A stretch of DNA of 64,000 bases from Methylobacterium nonmethylotrophicum (GCF_004745635.1 NZ_SRLB01000013.1:124001-188000), one strand, 5' to 3'. Shown: positions 16,606 through 25,687, counted from the stretch's first letter. Notes: generated by a model from the sequence alone, not told the origin. Translations and numbers: made by a program.

Positions 16606-17249
16606 TCAATAAAGAGACGTAGGACGCAACATGCCTGTACCGATGGCGCAGTCCGATCCGACGAACACGGCCGGGCCGGTCGGGCGGGCCGGATTGACCG
16701 AGAGATGGGTGATCGGGATGCCGACGAGGTGGATCAGGGTCGGCAGAGCCCGATCACCAGCGGCGCGAAGCCGACCGGCGCCTTGCCGTGCGTCGCCCCC
16801 ATGATGACGAGCGGGAACATCATGGCCAGCACCACCTCGGCGAGGAGGCATGACATGCGGGAGTGCTGCCCGGGCGAGTGCTCGCCGTAGCCGTTGGCCG
16901 CGAACCCCTTGGCGAGGTCGAAGCCGGGTGCGCCCGAGGCGATCGCGTAGAGCAAAGCCGCCGCGACGAGGCCGCCGGCGACTTGCGAGACCAGGTAGGG
17001 CGCGATGTCGTGGGCGGGAGACCGGCCTCCAGCGGCCAGACCGCAGGTCACCGCCGGGTTGAGCTGGCAGCCGGAGACGTGGCCGATGGCGTAGGCCATG
17101 GTGACGACGGTGAGGCCGAAGGCGAGCGCGACGCCGAGGAGGCCGATCCCGACCTGCGGAAAACCGGCGGCGGCGACGGCGCTGCCGCAGCCGGAGACGG
17201 TGAGCCAGAAGGTGCCGATCCCCCCGGCGGCGCATTTGCGGAGGTCCAT
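16606..17249 (-). pseudogene. aqpZ: Aquaporin Z gene with frameshift and truncated 3' end
   Basis: The first frame from 17249 (M-D-L-R-K, preceded by GGGAGG) encodes MIP-family helices and the first NPA motif (GCQLNPAVTCGLAAGG). It runs to APVGFAPLVIGL, then stops at 16734-16736. The expected continuation (TLIHLVGIPITHLSVNPARPTGPAVF, with the second NPA) lies in a neighbouring frame, so a single indel occurred near 16740. Even in that frame the last helix is missing: the sequence turns unrelated after about 16645 and stops at 16606. The product would lack the second half-pore. The box at 17362-17375 may once have driven it. Confidence 0.8.
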
Positions 17250-17361
17250 GGCAGCCTCCCGCGGACGGGTGGGCTGCTCGCGGAGCGCGGCGGATGACGA
17301 TGCAGCCTGTCGCCCGCGGCCGTCGTGATCGGCAGGGTAGGAGCGGTTCGGCTCGGCAGGT

Positions 17362-17375
17362 TTGACGTCCGTCAA
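17362..17375. promoter_or_regulatory. FNR/FixK-type box upstream of the broken aquaporin gene
   Basis: TTGACGTCCGTCAA, symmetrical (TTGAC/GTCAA) with a 4-bp spacer, centred about 119 bp before the aquaporin start and about 110 bp past the mscS stop. Confidence 0.6.
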
Positions 17376-17483
17376 TGCACGGCCGCAGGATGGCGGAGCA
17401 CGCGCCGCGTCCGCGTGAGGAACCGGGCCGCGCGGAGCGTCGTTGCGCGTCCCTTCAGCGTCGACGGTAAGGGGAGCGGAGGG

Positions 17484-19361
17484 TCAGCGGGCGCCGTGCT
17501 CGCCGAGCGCGCCGCGCACTCCCGGCATCAGGGCCGGATGCGCGACCGCGACGATGCCGTTGGCGTGGAAGGCCCGCTGCACCGCCGCCAGCACGGCCCT
17601 GCGGATCGCGAACTGGCGCCCGGCGCGCGCCTTGAACTTGCCCCGGATGACGAGCGTCCCGTCCTCGACCGCCGCGATGCCCTGGCTCTTGAACGGCTCC
17701 AAGAGATCCGGGCGCAGTTCCGGATCGGCCTCGAGGTCCCGGCCGATCTGCTTGAACAGCCGGCGCACCGTCTCGACGTCGGTGTCGAACGCGACCCGAA
17801 AGGCCAGCTTCTCGATGACCCAGTCGCGGCTGTGATTCTGTACCTTGCCGATCTGGCCGTAGGGGATCGTGGCGAGCGCGCCGCGGGGATGGCGCAGCGA
17901 GACCGAGCGGATCGAGATCTTCTCCACGCTGCCCTTGGCGCCGGCGGTTTCGATGTACTCACCGAGGCGGAAGGCGTCGTCGGCGAGGAAGAACAGGCCC
18001 GACACGACGTCCTTGACCAGGGATTGCGAGCCGAAGCCGATGGCGAGGCCGAACACCGACAGCCCGGTGACCAGGGGCCAGACGTTGATCCCGAGGGCCA
18101 GGAGGACCGACAGGACCGCCAGCGCGGCGAGCCCGGCCTTGGCCGCCCCGCTGAGGAGCGGCAGCACGGTGTCCAGGCGCGTCCGCGGCGCCTCCTCCGC
18201 CTCCTCGGCCCCGGTTTCCATCCGCGCCCCCCGCTCCTCGGCGAGGAGCCGGCCGGCCGCGACGCCGATGACGTTCCACAGATAGGCGGTGGCGAGCGCG
18301 ATGGCGGCGATCTCCGCCAGGATTCGCGCCAACGTCCCGACCTCGAGGCCGAGGCCGGGGGCGGCGGGCGCCCCCCACAGGGCGGCGAGCGCCGCGCCGA
18401 TCACCGCGGCGAGCGCCATCCGGGCCGTGCGGCGGGCCGCGACGGAAGCGGCCGGGACGGCATCGGCCTGGAATCCGCGCTCGGCCCAGGCCGCGATCCA
18501 CCGGTCGAGATGCGGCCAGGTCAGCACGAGGATCAGCGTCGCCAGGGTCGCGAGCGGCGGGAGGGGACGCCCGAGGGTCGTGGCCACCTGCGAGGCTCCG
18601 ACCGTCAAGGCGACGACGGCGACGGCGATCACCGGCCAGCACCGGGCGAGGAGGCGCCGCGCGCCGCTGCGCGGACGCGGACCGGCCAGCGCGGCGGCGA
18701 GCGGCCGGCCGGAGCGCGCATAGGCGCCCGCGATGAGGCCGGCGGTCGGCAGCGCAACGAACGCCGTCCCAACGAGGTCGCGCAAGCCGATTCCCGCGTT
18801 CCAAAGCTCGAGGGTCCTCAGGAGCGCGATGCCGCCGAGCGCCCAGGCCGCCGCCATCGCCAGACCATGGACGAGCGGGACGAGACGCTTGCGGCGCGGG
18901 GAGGATTCCAGGATCGCGCTCTGGATCAGCGACGCGGCGAGCCCGGCGAGCGGCACGACGAAGGCCCAGTTGCGGAGGGAGTGGCGTGCGGCTTCGGCCT
19001 CCCCGGAGACGGGGGCGGCGACGACGAGACCAGCTCCCAGAGCGGCGGCGCCACGGACGAGGCTGCGCAGGATCCGTCCTCCTCGTACCCCGCCCGCGTG
19101 GCCGAGGGCGCTGGCGCTCACCCGGTCCGCCGCCAGGCCGGCGACCACCACGGCCGCGATGGCGGCGAGGAATTGCACCGGCGACCAGCCGGCGGCGGCG
19201 AGGGTGGACAGGACGAGATCGAGGTCGGTGCCGGCCGCCCCGATCCGGTCGAGGCGCGCCAGCAGACCGTCCGATATCGCCGCCACGGCGCGGTCCACCG
19301 GCTCGATCACCGCCTCGGACCAGTCGGAGCGCGCGGAGGCGGCACGGCCCTCTGCCTTCAT
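17484..19361 (-). CDS. MscS-family mechanosensitive channel, multi-helix type
   Basis: About 625 residues from the preferred start at 19361 (M-K-A-E-G-R). Some eight to ten hydrophobic segments precede the conserved MscS core in the last third. The pore helix region is VTGLSVFGLAIGFGSQSLVKDVVSGLFFLADDAFRLGEYIE, read in two parts: VTGLSVFGLAIGFGSQSLVK and then the beta domain (IRSVSLRHPRGALATIPYGQ). The C-terminal alpha/beta domain ends near 600. Such channels release osmolytes on hypo-osmotic shock. A GTG at 19505 would start inside the FNR/FixK box, so the later ATG is preferred. It shares the box at 19497-19510 with the divergent HdeD gene. Confidence 0.85.
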   Translation of the reverse strand: MKAEGRAASARSDWSEAVIEPVDRAVAAISDGLLARLDRIGAAGTDLDLVLSTLAAAGWSPVQFLAAIAAVVVAGLAADRVSASALGHAGGVRGGRILRSLVRGAAALGAGLVVAAPVSGEAEAARHSLRNWAFVVPLAGLAASLIQSAILESSPRRKRLVPLVHGLAMAAAWALGGIALLRTLELWNAGIGLRDLVGTAFVALPTAGLIAGAYARSGRPLAAALAGPRPRSGARRLLARCWPVIAVAVVALTVGASQVATTLGRPLPPLATLATLILVLTWPHLDRWIAAWAERGFQADAVPAASVAARRTARMALAAVIGAALAALWGAPAAPGLGLEVGTLARILAEIAAIALATAYLWNVIGVAAGRLLAEERGARMETGAEEAEEAPRTRLDTVLPLLSGAAKAGLAALAVLSVLLALGINVWPLVTGLSVFGLAIGFGSQSLVKDVVSGLFFLADDAFRLGEYIETAGAKGSVEKISIRSVSLRHPRGALATIPYGQIGKVQNHSRDWVIEKLAFRVAFDTDVETVRRLFKQIGRDLEADPELRPDLLEPFKSQGIAAVEDGTLVIRGKFKARAGRQFAIRRAVLAAVQRAFHANGIVAVAHPALMPGVRGALGEHGAR

Positions 19362-19496
19362 GAGGATCAGGGCCAGACAAGCCGAGGCCGGGAGGCCAGT
19401 CGGGAGCGAGCGGCGGCGATCGAACACGGCAGGGATGTCCCGTCTCGCAAAGCCCCTTCGGCCCGGGATCGTACTGCGCCCGGCGGAGATCTCATT

Positions 19497-19510
19497 TTGA
19501 TCCACATCAA
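19497..19510. promoter_or_regulatory. Perfect FNR/FixK-type box between mscS and hdeD-like genes
   Basis: TTGATCCACATCAA, both half-sites matching the FNR consensus. Centred 97 bp before the HdeD-like start and 142 bp before the preferred mscS start. Confidence 0.75.
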
Positions 19511-19600
19511 CGCTGCCTCGTCAATATCGGTCACACAATCCCGACCATTCTCACTGTATCGACCGTGTTTCGCAGTCAAAACTGATGATGGAGGCGAAAG

Positions 19601-20188
19601 ATGAGCGGTCCGGCAATCTTCGATCGCCCACCTCTCGGTGCGGGGCGTGACCGCGGATGGTTCATCGCGATCGGCTGTGCCCTGCTCCTCCTCGGAGCCG
19701 CGGGCCTGTTCATGGTCACGACGCTCACGCTTGTAAGTACTCTGTGGTTCGGCATCCTGTTGATCGTTGCCGGCGCCGTCGAGATCGTCGAAGCTCTCGG
19801 GCGGCCCGAGGCTTCCGAAGCCTTGAGTTCCCGCATCGGGCGCTTCCTGGCCGGCCTGATCTATCTCCTCGGCGGGCTCGCCGCGGTGTTCCGGCCTCTC
19901 GAAGCCTCGTTCGCCCTCACGCTGGTCCTCGGAGCGACCCTGATCGCCTCGGGCGTGGCGCGCGCAGTCTGGGCCTTCGCCTACGAGGTGCGGACGTCCC
20001 GCGCCGCCGTGATCCTCTTCGCCGTCCTGTCGGTGCTACTCGGCGCCGCCATCATCGCGAAGTGGCCGTATTCCGGCCTGTGGGCGATCGGGCTGTCCGT
20101 CTCCTGCGACCTCCTGAGCACCGGATTGTCGTGGCTCGGAGTCGGTCTGTTCGGCGAGGCGCAGACCTCGCCGGCCATTTCGCGGTGA
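19601..20188 (+). CDS. HdeD/DUF308 family membrane protein
   Basis: 195 residues with six predicted membrane helices in three hairpins (for example 20-42 FIAIGCALLLLGAAGLFMV, 46-64, 80-98, 104-124, 134-150, 155-180), the DUF308 layout of HdeD acid-resistance proteins. GGAGG precedes the ATG by 8 bp. Relatives protect enteric bacteria from acid, but the mechanism is unclear; here the box 97 bp upstream implies low-oxygen induction (inference). Confidence 0.82.
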   Translation: MSGPAIFDRPPLGAGRDRGWFIAIGCALLLLGAAGLFMVTTLTLVSTLWFGILLIVAGAVEIVEALGRPEASEALSSRIGRFLAGLIYLLGGLAAVFRPLEASFALTLVLGATLIASGVARAVWAFAYEVRTSRAAVILFAVLSVLLGAAIIAKWPYSGLWAIGLSVSCDLLSTGLSWLGVGLFGEAQTSPAISR

Positions 20189-20344
20189 GACGAGGCTGCT
20201 CGGCGTCGCGGGCAAGGGCTCCGCCGAACGCCCGGGCAGGACATTCGATCCGGACATCCGGGCTCCGGCCTGAGGGACCGGCTTTGCGGTCTAAACAGGG
20301 AGTGAAGGCCTTGGGATCGATGACACGCGAATTGCTGTCGCGTC

Positions 20345-20710
20345 GTGCGGTCCGGTTCGGCGCGCTCGGCACGGGAGCTTCTCGATCGGCTCAACGAGGT
20401 CTCGTTCAACGCGGTCCTGCTCAAGGAGCTCAGGATGATGGCCGTGCTGCGGCCGGTCGCGCCGGCCGACGAGACCGAGGGGGCGAGATGGGCCGCGATG
20501 CGGATGCACCGCATCGCGAAAGACGTCATGGCGGAACTCGGCTCCTCCTCGCAGCTCGATGCCGAACGAATGCTCCTGGCAATGCTGCGGGACGAGGGCC
20601 GTCGCCGCGCCGAGGCCTTCCTGCGCAACAGCGGGGCGGAGCTGGGCCGGCGCTCGTCGTTCGATCTCGACCAATTGCTCGACGGGGTGCGAGCCCGCTT
20701 GAGCTGGATC
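20345..20710 (+). pseudogene. 3' remnant of a patatin-like phospholipase (DUF3734 region)
   Basis: The frame encodes RELLDRLNEVSFNAVLLKEL, then MRMHRIAKDVMAELGSSSQL and DAERMLLAMLRDEGRRRAEAF. This resembles the C-terminal DUF3734 part of bacterial patatin-like phospholipases. The N-terminal patatin domain with its G-x-S-x-G and D-G-A/G is absent upstream, where 19601-20188 is the intact HdeD-like gene. The frame runs on past the similarity into the next gene without a family-like end. I read this as a truncated relic whose tail now carries the FNR/FixK box for the universal stress gene. Confidence 0.6.
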
Positions 20711-20712
20711 AA
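20699..20712. promoter_or_regulatory. FNR/FixK-type box upstream of a universal stress gene
   Basis: TTGAGCTGGATCAA, one perfect ATCAA half and a TTGAG half. Centred 64 bp before the start at 20770. Confidence 0.65.
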
Positions 20713-20769
20713 GGCCGCCGGTTTCCGCCAGGGCGAACCATGGCGTCGAGCCCAGCCCGGAGACGATCC

Positions 20770-21630
20770 ATGTCGATGCACGCTCCCTCCCCGCTCGCCG
20801 CCCTGCGCGACGTCCTCATCGGCACCATCGTGGAGGACGAGCGCGACCCGGTCTCCCCGGCCATCGGGTACGGGCTCTCGCTGGCGGAGGCGGCGCGGGC
20901 CCACGTGACGATCCAGTCGTCCTCGTGGTGCCTCGTCGGAACCGATGCCTGGCTCCAGGGCACCGGCGATCCAGGCATCGGGGTCGTCGACCGCCGCCTC
21001 GACGCCCTCGCCCGCGCCTTCGCCGAGAACGCGGCCGGCGCGGCGGCGCAGGCGGGCCTGGTCTGCACCTGGGAGACGCCGCGCCTGCCCTATCCCGAGG
21101 TGGTGCATCGGTTGGCGGCCGAGGCGCGGCTGCACGACCTGACGGTGCTCGACCTCGATCCGCGCAGCGAGATCCTCTCGCGCGAGACGGTCGAGGCGGC
21201 GCTGATCGGCAGCGGCCGGCCCGTCCTCGCCGTGCCGCGCTCGCACCCGGCCTTCGCCGGACGGCGGATCCTCGTGGCCTGGGATGGCAGCCTGCAGGCG
21301 GCCCGCGCTGCCAACGACGCCCTGCCGCTCCTGCGCGCCGCGGACGCGGTCGAGATCGTGTCGGTCGGCGACGCGGACGACCTGCTTACGACGGTGCCGG
21401 GGGCCGAGTTCGCCCGCCACCTCGCGCGGCACGGCGTCGCCGTCACGGTCAGCGACCTGCCGCAGGTCGGCAGCATCGCCGACACGCTCCGCAGCCATGC
21501 CGGCCTGGTGCGGGCCGACCTGATGGTGATGGGAGCCTACCGGCATTCCCGCGCGCGAGAATTCATCTTTGGCGGCGTGACGCGCTCGCTCCTCATGGAC
21601 GCGCCGGTCCCGCTGTTCCTCGCGCAGTGA
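20770..21630 (+). CDS. Universal stress protein, tandem-domain type
   Basis: 286 residues. The N-terminal half (about 10-150) is a diverged Usp fold (RDVLIGTIVEDERDPVSPAI, GYGLSLAEAARAHVTIQ). The C-terminal half is clearer: RRILVAWDGSLQAARAANDA and ADLMVMGAYRHSRAREFIFG. The ATP-binding motif G-x2-G-x9-G-[ST] is altered: G-A-Y-R replaces G-x-x-G, so nucleotide binding may be lost. CGGAGA lies before the ATG at 20770. The box at 20699-20712 suggests anaerobic induction, as known for rhizobial and pseudomonad Usp genes. A paralogue at 34968-35810 has a very similar layout. Confidence 0.88.
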   Translation: MSMHAPSPLAALRDVLIGTIVEDERDPVSPAIGYGLSLAEAARAHVTIQSSSWCLVGTDAWLQGTGDPGIGVVDRRLDALARAFAENAAGAAAQAGLVCTWETPRLPYPEVVHRLAAEARLHDLTVLDLDPRSEILSRETVEAALIGSGRPVLAVPRSHPAFAGRRILVAWDGSLQAARAANDALPLLRAADAVEIVSVGDADDLLTTVPGAEFARHLARHGVAVTVSDLPQVGSIADTLRSHAGLVRADLMVMGAYRHSRAREFIFGGVTRSLLMDAPVPLFLAQ

Positions 21631-21645
21631 TCATGGAGGTTCGTC

Positions 21646-21855
21646 ATGATCCGGAAGCAACCGACCCAGACGGCATCGGTCCGGGCGGCGCGCAGGCGCA
21701 AGGCCATCCGGCAAACGCTCAGGCCAGCGGTCGCACCGACGCGGTCGCCCCCCGAGGACGAGGCGCCTATCCCGCCGGTCGCGACGGACGCTCTCGAGCC
21801 GTTCGACGAAAGCGACCTGCGCGCCCTGAGATCCGGCTGGCATTTCGTCGAGTGA
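21646..21855 (+). CDS. Small basic hypothetical protein
   Basis: 69 residues, no recognised family. The N-terminal half is very basic (VRAARRRKAIRQTLR), a Pro-rich linker follows, and the C-terminal half is acidic, ending DESDLRALRSGWHFVE. GGAGG lies 8 bp before the ATG, and it starts 16 bp after the universal stress gene, so it is probably cotranscribed. The charged layout might suit nucleic-acid or protein contact, but no function can be assigned. Confidence 0.55.
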   Translation: MIRKQPTQTASVRAARRRKAIRQTLRPAVAPTRSPPEDEAPIPPVATDALEPFDESDLRALRSGWHFVE

Positions 21856-21930
21856 CGCATGATCGCGCCATCGCGGCCCCCGCTGAGACCTGCCGGCAGG
21901 GCTGACGTGGCGCGCGCCTTGAGATCGGCA

Positions 21931-23886
21931 TCAGGTCGCGGGCTTTCCGGGGTGGGACTCGCGATCGGGCCCCGCGAGGGCCCGCATGGCATTCAGGATT
22001 ACCGCCACGTCGATCGCCTCCTGCAGCAACGCGCCCTGCACGGGCGTGAGCGCGCCGAGTGCCGCCGCGACCATCCCGGCGAGCGAGAGGCCGAGCCCGA
22101 CGAGCACGCTCTGGAGCGCGATGGCGCGCGACGCCTTCGCGATGCGGATGGCGTCCGGCAGCGGCGCCAGGCTGTCGACGAGGAGGACGACATCGGCCGC
22201 CTCCGCCGCGGCGGCGGCGCCCCGGGCGCCCAAAGCCACGCCGAGATCCGCCGCCGCGAGCGCCGGCGCGTCGTTGATCCCGTCGCCGACCATCATCACC
22301 GGCCCGCGCAGGCGCTCCTCGAGGACGACCTTCGTCTTGTCCGCCGGGTCGAGGTCTGCCGCGACCGCATCGATCGGGAGCCCCGCCGTGAGCGCCTCGG
22401 CAACCTTGCGCCGGTCCCCCGTCGCGAGCACAACCCGGGCGATGCCGCTTTCCCTCAGAGCGGCCAGGATAGCGGCACCGTCGCGGCGCAGCGGATCGGC
22501 GAAGGACAGGATCGCGGCCGGCCGGCCGTCGACCGCCACCAGGACCGTGGCCGACGCGGCCGGCCCGTCCGCGTCGGAGCCTGCGGACGGAAAGGCGATC
22601 CCTTGCGAGCGCATCAGGCGCGGCCCTCCCGCGCTGACGCGCCGGCCGTCCACCAGCCCGATCACGCCGTCGCCCGGAACCTCGGTCACCGCCGACGGCG
22701 AGGCGAGGCTCAAGGCCTGCGACTTCGCTTCCTCGACCAGGGCCCGGGCGATCGGGTGGGCCGAGGCCTGATCGAGGGAGGCCGCCAGCCGCAGGGCTTC
22801 CCCTTCCCCGAAGGGCGGCAGCGCCGCGACTGCCCTCAAGCGCGCCCGGCCGTGGGTCAGGGTGCCGGTCTTGTCGACCACCAAAATCTCCGCCTTGGCC
22901 AAGGCTTCCAGGGCACCACCACCTTTGACGAGGACCCCGCGCCGCGCCGTCCTCGACAGGCCGGAGACCAGGGCGACCGGCACCGCCAGGATCAGCGGGC
23001 AAGGTGTCGCCACCACCAGCACGGCCAGCGCCCGCAAGGCCTCGCCCGTCGCGGCCCAGGCCCCGCCGGCGAGGACGAGCGTCACGAGGAGGAAGACGAG
23101 CGCGTAGCGGTCGGCGAGCCGCGCCATCGGTGCCTTGGCGTCGCGCGCCGCCTCGACGAGACGCACGATGCCCGCATAGGTGCTCTCCGCAGCCGGCCGC
23201 TCGGCCATGAGCGTGAAGGCTTGGCCGACATTGAGGCTGCCGCTGAGGACCGCCGCGTTCGCCCCGAAGGAGGCGGGCAGCGACTCGCCGGTGAGGCTCG
23301 ACAGGTCGAGGACGGCGCGACCCGCGGCGACGCGCCCGTCGACCGGCAGGACGTCGCCGGCGCGCACCAGGATGCGGTCGCCCGGGGCGAGATCCGCCAG
23401 GGGGACCTCGCGCATGCGAGGCGGGTCGCCATCGCCCCCCTCTTCACGAAGGGCGGTGCGCGGCTGGCGCGCGACCAGGGCGGTCATCGCCCGGCTCGCC
23501 CGCCCGGCGGCGTAGGCCTCCAGTGATTGGCCGCCGGCAAACATCAGCGCGATGACGGCACCGGCCAGGGGTTGCGACAGGGCGAGCGCCCCGCCCATGG
23601 ACAGGACGGCGACGAGGTCGAGCCCGACATCGCCCCGCGCCAGGCTCGTCGCCACCTGGACCAGCAGAACGGCGAGGACCGCCAGGGTCGCGAGGCTCCA
23701 GGCCAGGGCGGCGGCGTCGGCGTGACCGACGGCCCGGGCCACGAGACCGGCGCTCAGCCCGAGGAGCGGCAGCGCCACGAGGCCGCCGCGCAGGGCCGCC
23801 GCCCATTCGACCGGGGCCTTGCCGTCGGGAACCTTGTCGTGAGCAGCCTTGCCGACTGCACCTCCCGTTGCGGGTGAGTGCTCCAT
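21931..23886 (-). CDS. P1B-type heavy-metal ATPase with TPC motif
   Basis: 651 residues. It has no N-terminal HMA domain. Motifs: LTGESLPASFG (actuator), a membrane metal motif T294-P-C-P (ATPCPLILAVPVALVSG), phosphorylation Asp338 (DKTGTLTHG), SAHPIA, and GDGINDAPALAAADLGVALG. TPC replaces the CPC of Cu/Ag/Cd pumps; TPC pumps have been linked to Ni, Fe or Co, but this one lacks the hemerythrin tail of that class. The start at 23886 has GAGG upstream; an upstream TTG lies inside the FNR/FixK box and is rejected. Divergent from the CBS-BON gene, with one box each. Confidence 0.88.
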   Translation of the reverse strand: MEHSPATGGAVGKAAHDKVPDGKAPVEWAAALRGGLVALPLLGLSAGLVARAVGHADAAALAWSLATLAVLAVLLVQVATSLARGDVGLDLVAVLSMGGALALSQPLAGAVIALMFAGGQSLEAYAAGRASRAMTALVARQPRTALREEGGDGDPPRMREVPLADLAPGDRILVRAGDVLPVDGRVAAGRAVLDLSSLTGESLPASFGANAAVLSGSLNVGQAFTLMAERPAAESTYAGIVRLVEAARDAKAPMARLADRYALVFLLVTLVLAGGAWAATGEALRALAVLVVATPCPLILAVPVALVSGLSRTARRGVLVKGGGALEALAKAEILVVDKTGTLTHGRARLRAVAALPPFGEGEALRLAASLDQASAHPIARALVEEAKSQALSLASPSAVTEVPGDGVIGLVDGRRVSAGGPRLMRSQGIAFPSAGSDADGPAASATVLVAVDGRPAAILSFADPLRRDGAAILAALRESGIARVVLATGDRRKVAEALTAGLPIDAVAADLDPADKTKVVLEERLRGPVMMVGDGINDAPALAAADLGVALGARGAAAAAEAADVVLLVDSLAPLPDAIRIAKASRAIALQSVLVGLGLSLAGMVAAALGALTPVQGALLQEAIDVAVILNAMRALAGPDRESHPGKPAT

Positions 23887-23947
23887 GGCTGTCCTCGCCT
23901 CCCTGGCTCTGCCTGTCCAGACACGCACCGAAGACGGGAGCGGGGCC

Positions 23948-23961
23948 TTGCGCTGGATCAA
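23948..23961. promoter_or_regulatory. FNR/FixK-type box upstream of the TPC ATPase
   Basis: TTGCGCTGGATCAA, centred 68 bp before the ATPase start. Reads TTGATCCAGCGCAA on the minus strand, identical to the box at 482-495. Confidence 0.65.
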
Positions 23962-23993
23962 GCGCGGGCCGGCGCGGCGGAGGCGGCCAACCC

Positions 23994-24007
23994 TTGAGCA
24001 GGATCAA
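23994..24007. promoter_or_regulatory. FNR/FixK-type box upstream of the first CBS-BON gene
   Basis: TTGAGCAGGATCAA, centred 64 bp before the start at 24065 and 46 bp from the neighbouring box, so the two divergent promoters may share or compete for regulator. Confidence 0.65.
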
Positions 24008-24064
24008 TGTCGGGCGACGACATCGGACGGAGGATCCCCGCATGCCCGAACGGAGGGGAATTCC

Positions 24065-24790
24065 ATGCTGGCACGCGACATCATGCACCGCGACGTCGTC
24101 ACGGTGACGCCCGAGACGCCGCTCGGGGAGATTGCCCGGCTGCTGGTCGAGAAGCGGTTCGGCGCCGTGCCGGTCACGGACGAGACCGGCGTCCTCGTGG
24201 GGATCGTGAGCGAGGCCGACCTGCTCCACCGCGAGGAGCTCGGCACCGAGCGGCGGCGCAACCGCTGGCTCGATGCCTTCGCGTCGATCGAGACGCTGGC
24301 GAACGCCTATCGGAGCGCCCACGGCCTGCTGGCGCGCGACGTGATGGCCCGCACCGTCGTCACCGCCGCCCCCGATGCGCCGCTGACCGAGATCGTCGAG
24401 CTGATGGAGCGCCGGCGCATCCGCCGGGTACCGATCGTCGAGGCGAGGCCCGACGGGAGCGAGCAACTCGTCGGGATCGTGACCCGCGGCGACCTCGTGC
24501 GGGCGCTCGCGACCCTGGTTCCGGCCTCCCCCGCCCCGACCACCGATCGGGCCCTCAGCGACCGGCGCATCCGCGACATGCTGCTGGCCGAACTCGCCCG
24601 CCAGCCCTGGACCGACAAGGCCGAGGGCAACGTCACAGTGCTCGACGGCGTCGTGCATCTCTGGGGTGCCGTCACGAACGAGGCCGAGGCGAGGGCGCTG
24701 GTGACCGCGGCGGAGGGCATCCCGGGCGTCGTCGCGGTGCGCGATCACACCTTCGTCGCCTACTGGGGCGCCGATCCGATCATGCTCTGA
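24065..24790 (+). CDS. CBS-pair protein with C-terminal BON domain
   Basis: 241 residues. Two CBS motifs (about 1-60: VMTV-like start LARDIMHRDVVTVTPETPLG and GAVPVTDETGVLVGIVSEAD; about 95-155: RDVMARTVVTAAPDAPLTEI and LVGIVTRGDLVRAL) are followed by a BON domain (about 175-241, VTVLDGVVHLWGAVTNEAEA). CBS pairs bind adenosine nucleotides and report energy state; BON adds a membrane or lipid-binding function. GGAGGGG precedes the ATG. The gene sits 64 bp after an FNR/FixK box and is followed by a paralogue. Confidence 0.9.
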   Translation: MLARDIMHRDVVTVTPETPLGEIARLLVEKRFGAVPVTDETGVLVGIVSEADLLHREELGTERRRNRWLDAFASIETLANAYRSAHGLLARDVMARTVVTAAPDAPLTEIVELMERRRIRRVPIVEARPDGSEQLVGIVTRGDLVRALATLVPASPAPTTDRALSDRRIRDMLLAELARQPWTDKAEGNVTVLDGVVHLWGAVTNEAEARALVTAAEGIPGVVAVRDHTFVAYWGADPIML

Positions 24791-24831
24791 AGCCCGCTGG
24801 CGAGGGCCGGCCCATGTCGTCGGAGGCCGCG

Positions 24832-25569
24832 ATGATCGTGCGTAACGTGATGACCCGCAAGGTCGCTTCCGTGCAGGCCGGCTCCTCGATCGAGGCAGCC
24901 ATCGCCCTGATGCTGGAGCGGCGGATCAGCGGCCTGCCCGTCCTCGACCGCGAGGGCGCCATCGTCGGTATCGTCACCGAGGGCGATCTCCTGAGGCGCC
25001 CCGAGCTCGGCACGGCCCCGCCGAAGCCCGGCTGGATCCAGTTCGTCGTCGATCCGGACCGCCTGGCGGAGACCTACGCGAGGGAGCACGGGCGTCGCGT
25101 CTCCGACGTGATGACCCGCAGGCTCGTCACCGTCTCGCCCGACGCGACGCTCGCCGAAGCCGCCGAATTGATGGCGCGCCACCGTATCCGGCGCGTACCG
25201 GTCATCGTGCACGGACGGCTCGCCGGAATCCTCGCCCGGGCGGATCTCCTGCGTGCCCTGCACGCGGCCCTGACGAGATCCCGCGCGACGCCGTCCCGAA
25301 GCGATGCCGAGATCCGCGCCGCCGTCGAGGCGGCCATCGCCGAAACGGGCCTCTTTCCCGCCGGCCGGGTCACCGTCGCGGTCGCAGGCGGCGACGTCAT
25401 CCTGCACGGCACCCTGACCGGCGAGCGACAGCGCGCCGCTCTCCGGGCGGCGGCCGAGGCGGTGCCCGGAGTGCGGATGGTCTGCGACGGGCTGGCCTGT
25501 GTCGCCCCTCCTGCGGACCACGCCCCTCCGGTGACCGATGACGGTCCAGGTGGCGACGTCCGCGCCTGA
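24832..25569 (+). CDS. CBS-pair/BON protein, paralogue of the upstream gene
   Basis: 245 residues with the same order: CBS1 (about 1-60, ISGLPVLDREGAIVGIVTEG), CBS2 (about 85-145, VSDVMTRRLVTVSPDATLAE and IRRVPVIVHGRLAGILARAD) and a BON domain (about 165-235, VTVAVAGGDVILHGTLTGER). I chose 24832 (M-I-V-R-N-V-M) because it aligns with the neighbour's M-L-A-R-D-I-M and has GGAGG 7 bp upstream; an ATG at 24814 is also possible. The pair lies 41 bp apart and looks like a tandem duplication that has diverged, probably one operon with the phasin-like gene. Confidence 0.88.
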   Translation: MIVRNVMTRKVASVQAGSSIEAAIALMLERRISGLPVLDREGAIVGIVTEGDLLRRPELGTAPPKPGWIQFVVDPDRLAETYAREHGRRVSDVMTRRLVTVSPDATLAEAAELMARHRIRRVPVIVHGRLAGILARADLLRALHAALTRSRATPSRSDAEIRAAVEAAIAETGLFPAGRVTVAVAGGDVILHGTLTGERQRAALRAAAEAVPGVRMVCDGLACVAPPADHAPPVTDDGPGGDVRA

Positions 25570-25687
25570 CGGTTCCCGTGCGGCGGCGATGCGTCCACCC
25601 CGCCCGGCGTGACGGCCATTCTCGAATGTCATCTTGCCGTCACGGCCACCTCGGACGCGAACACCCGGACGCGAACAGGAGACGATC

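Noticed and set aside
17325..19604. Long plus-strand frame (759 codons) opposite mscS
   Set aside because: Arg/Gly/Asp-rich composition without domains; the minus strand encodes a clear MscS core in the same bases.
23887..23961. Upstream TTG start for the TPC ATPase (and similar starts at 34946 and 19505)
   Set aside because: These starts fall inside FNR/FixK boxes, which read as I-Q-R-K or D-Q-N-E by accident; good ribosome-binding sites lie before later ATGs.
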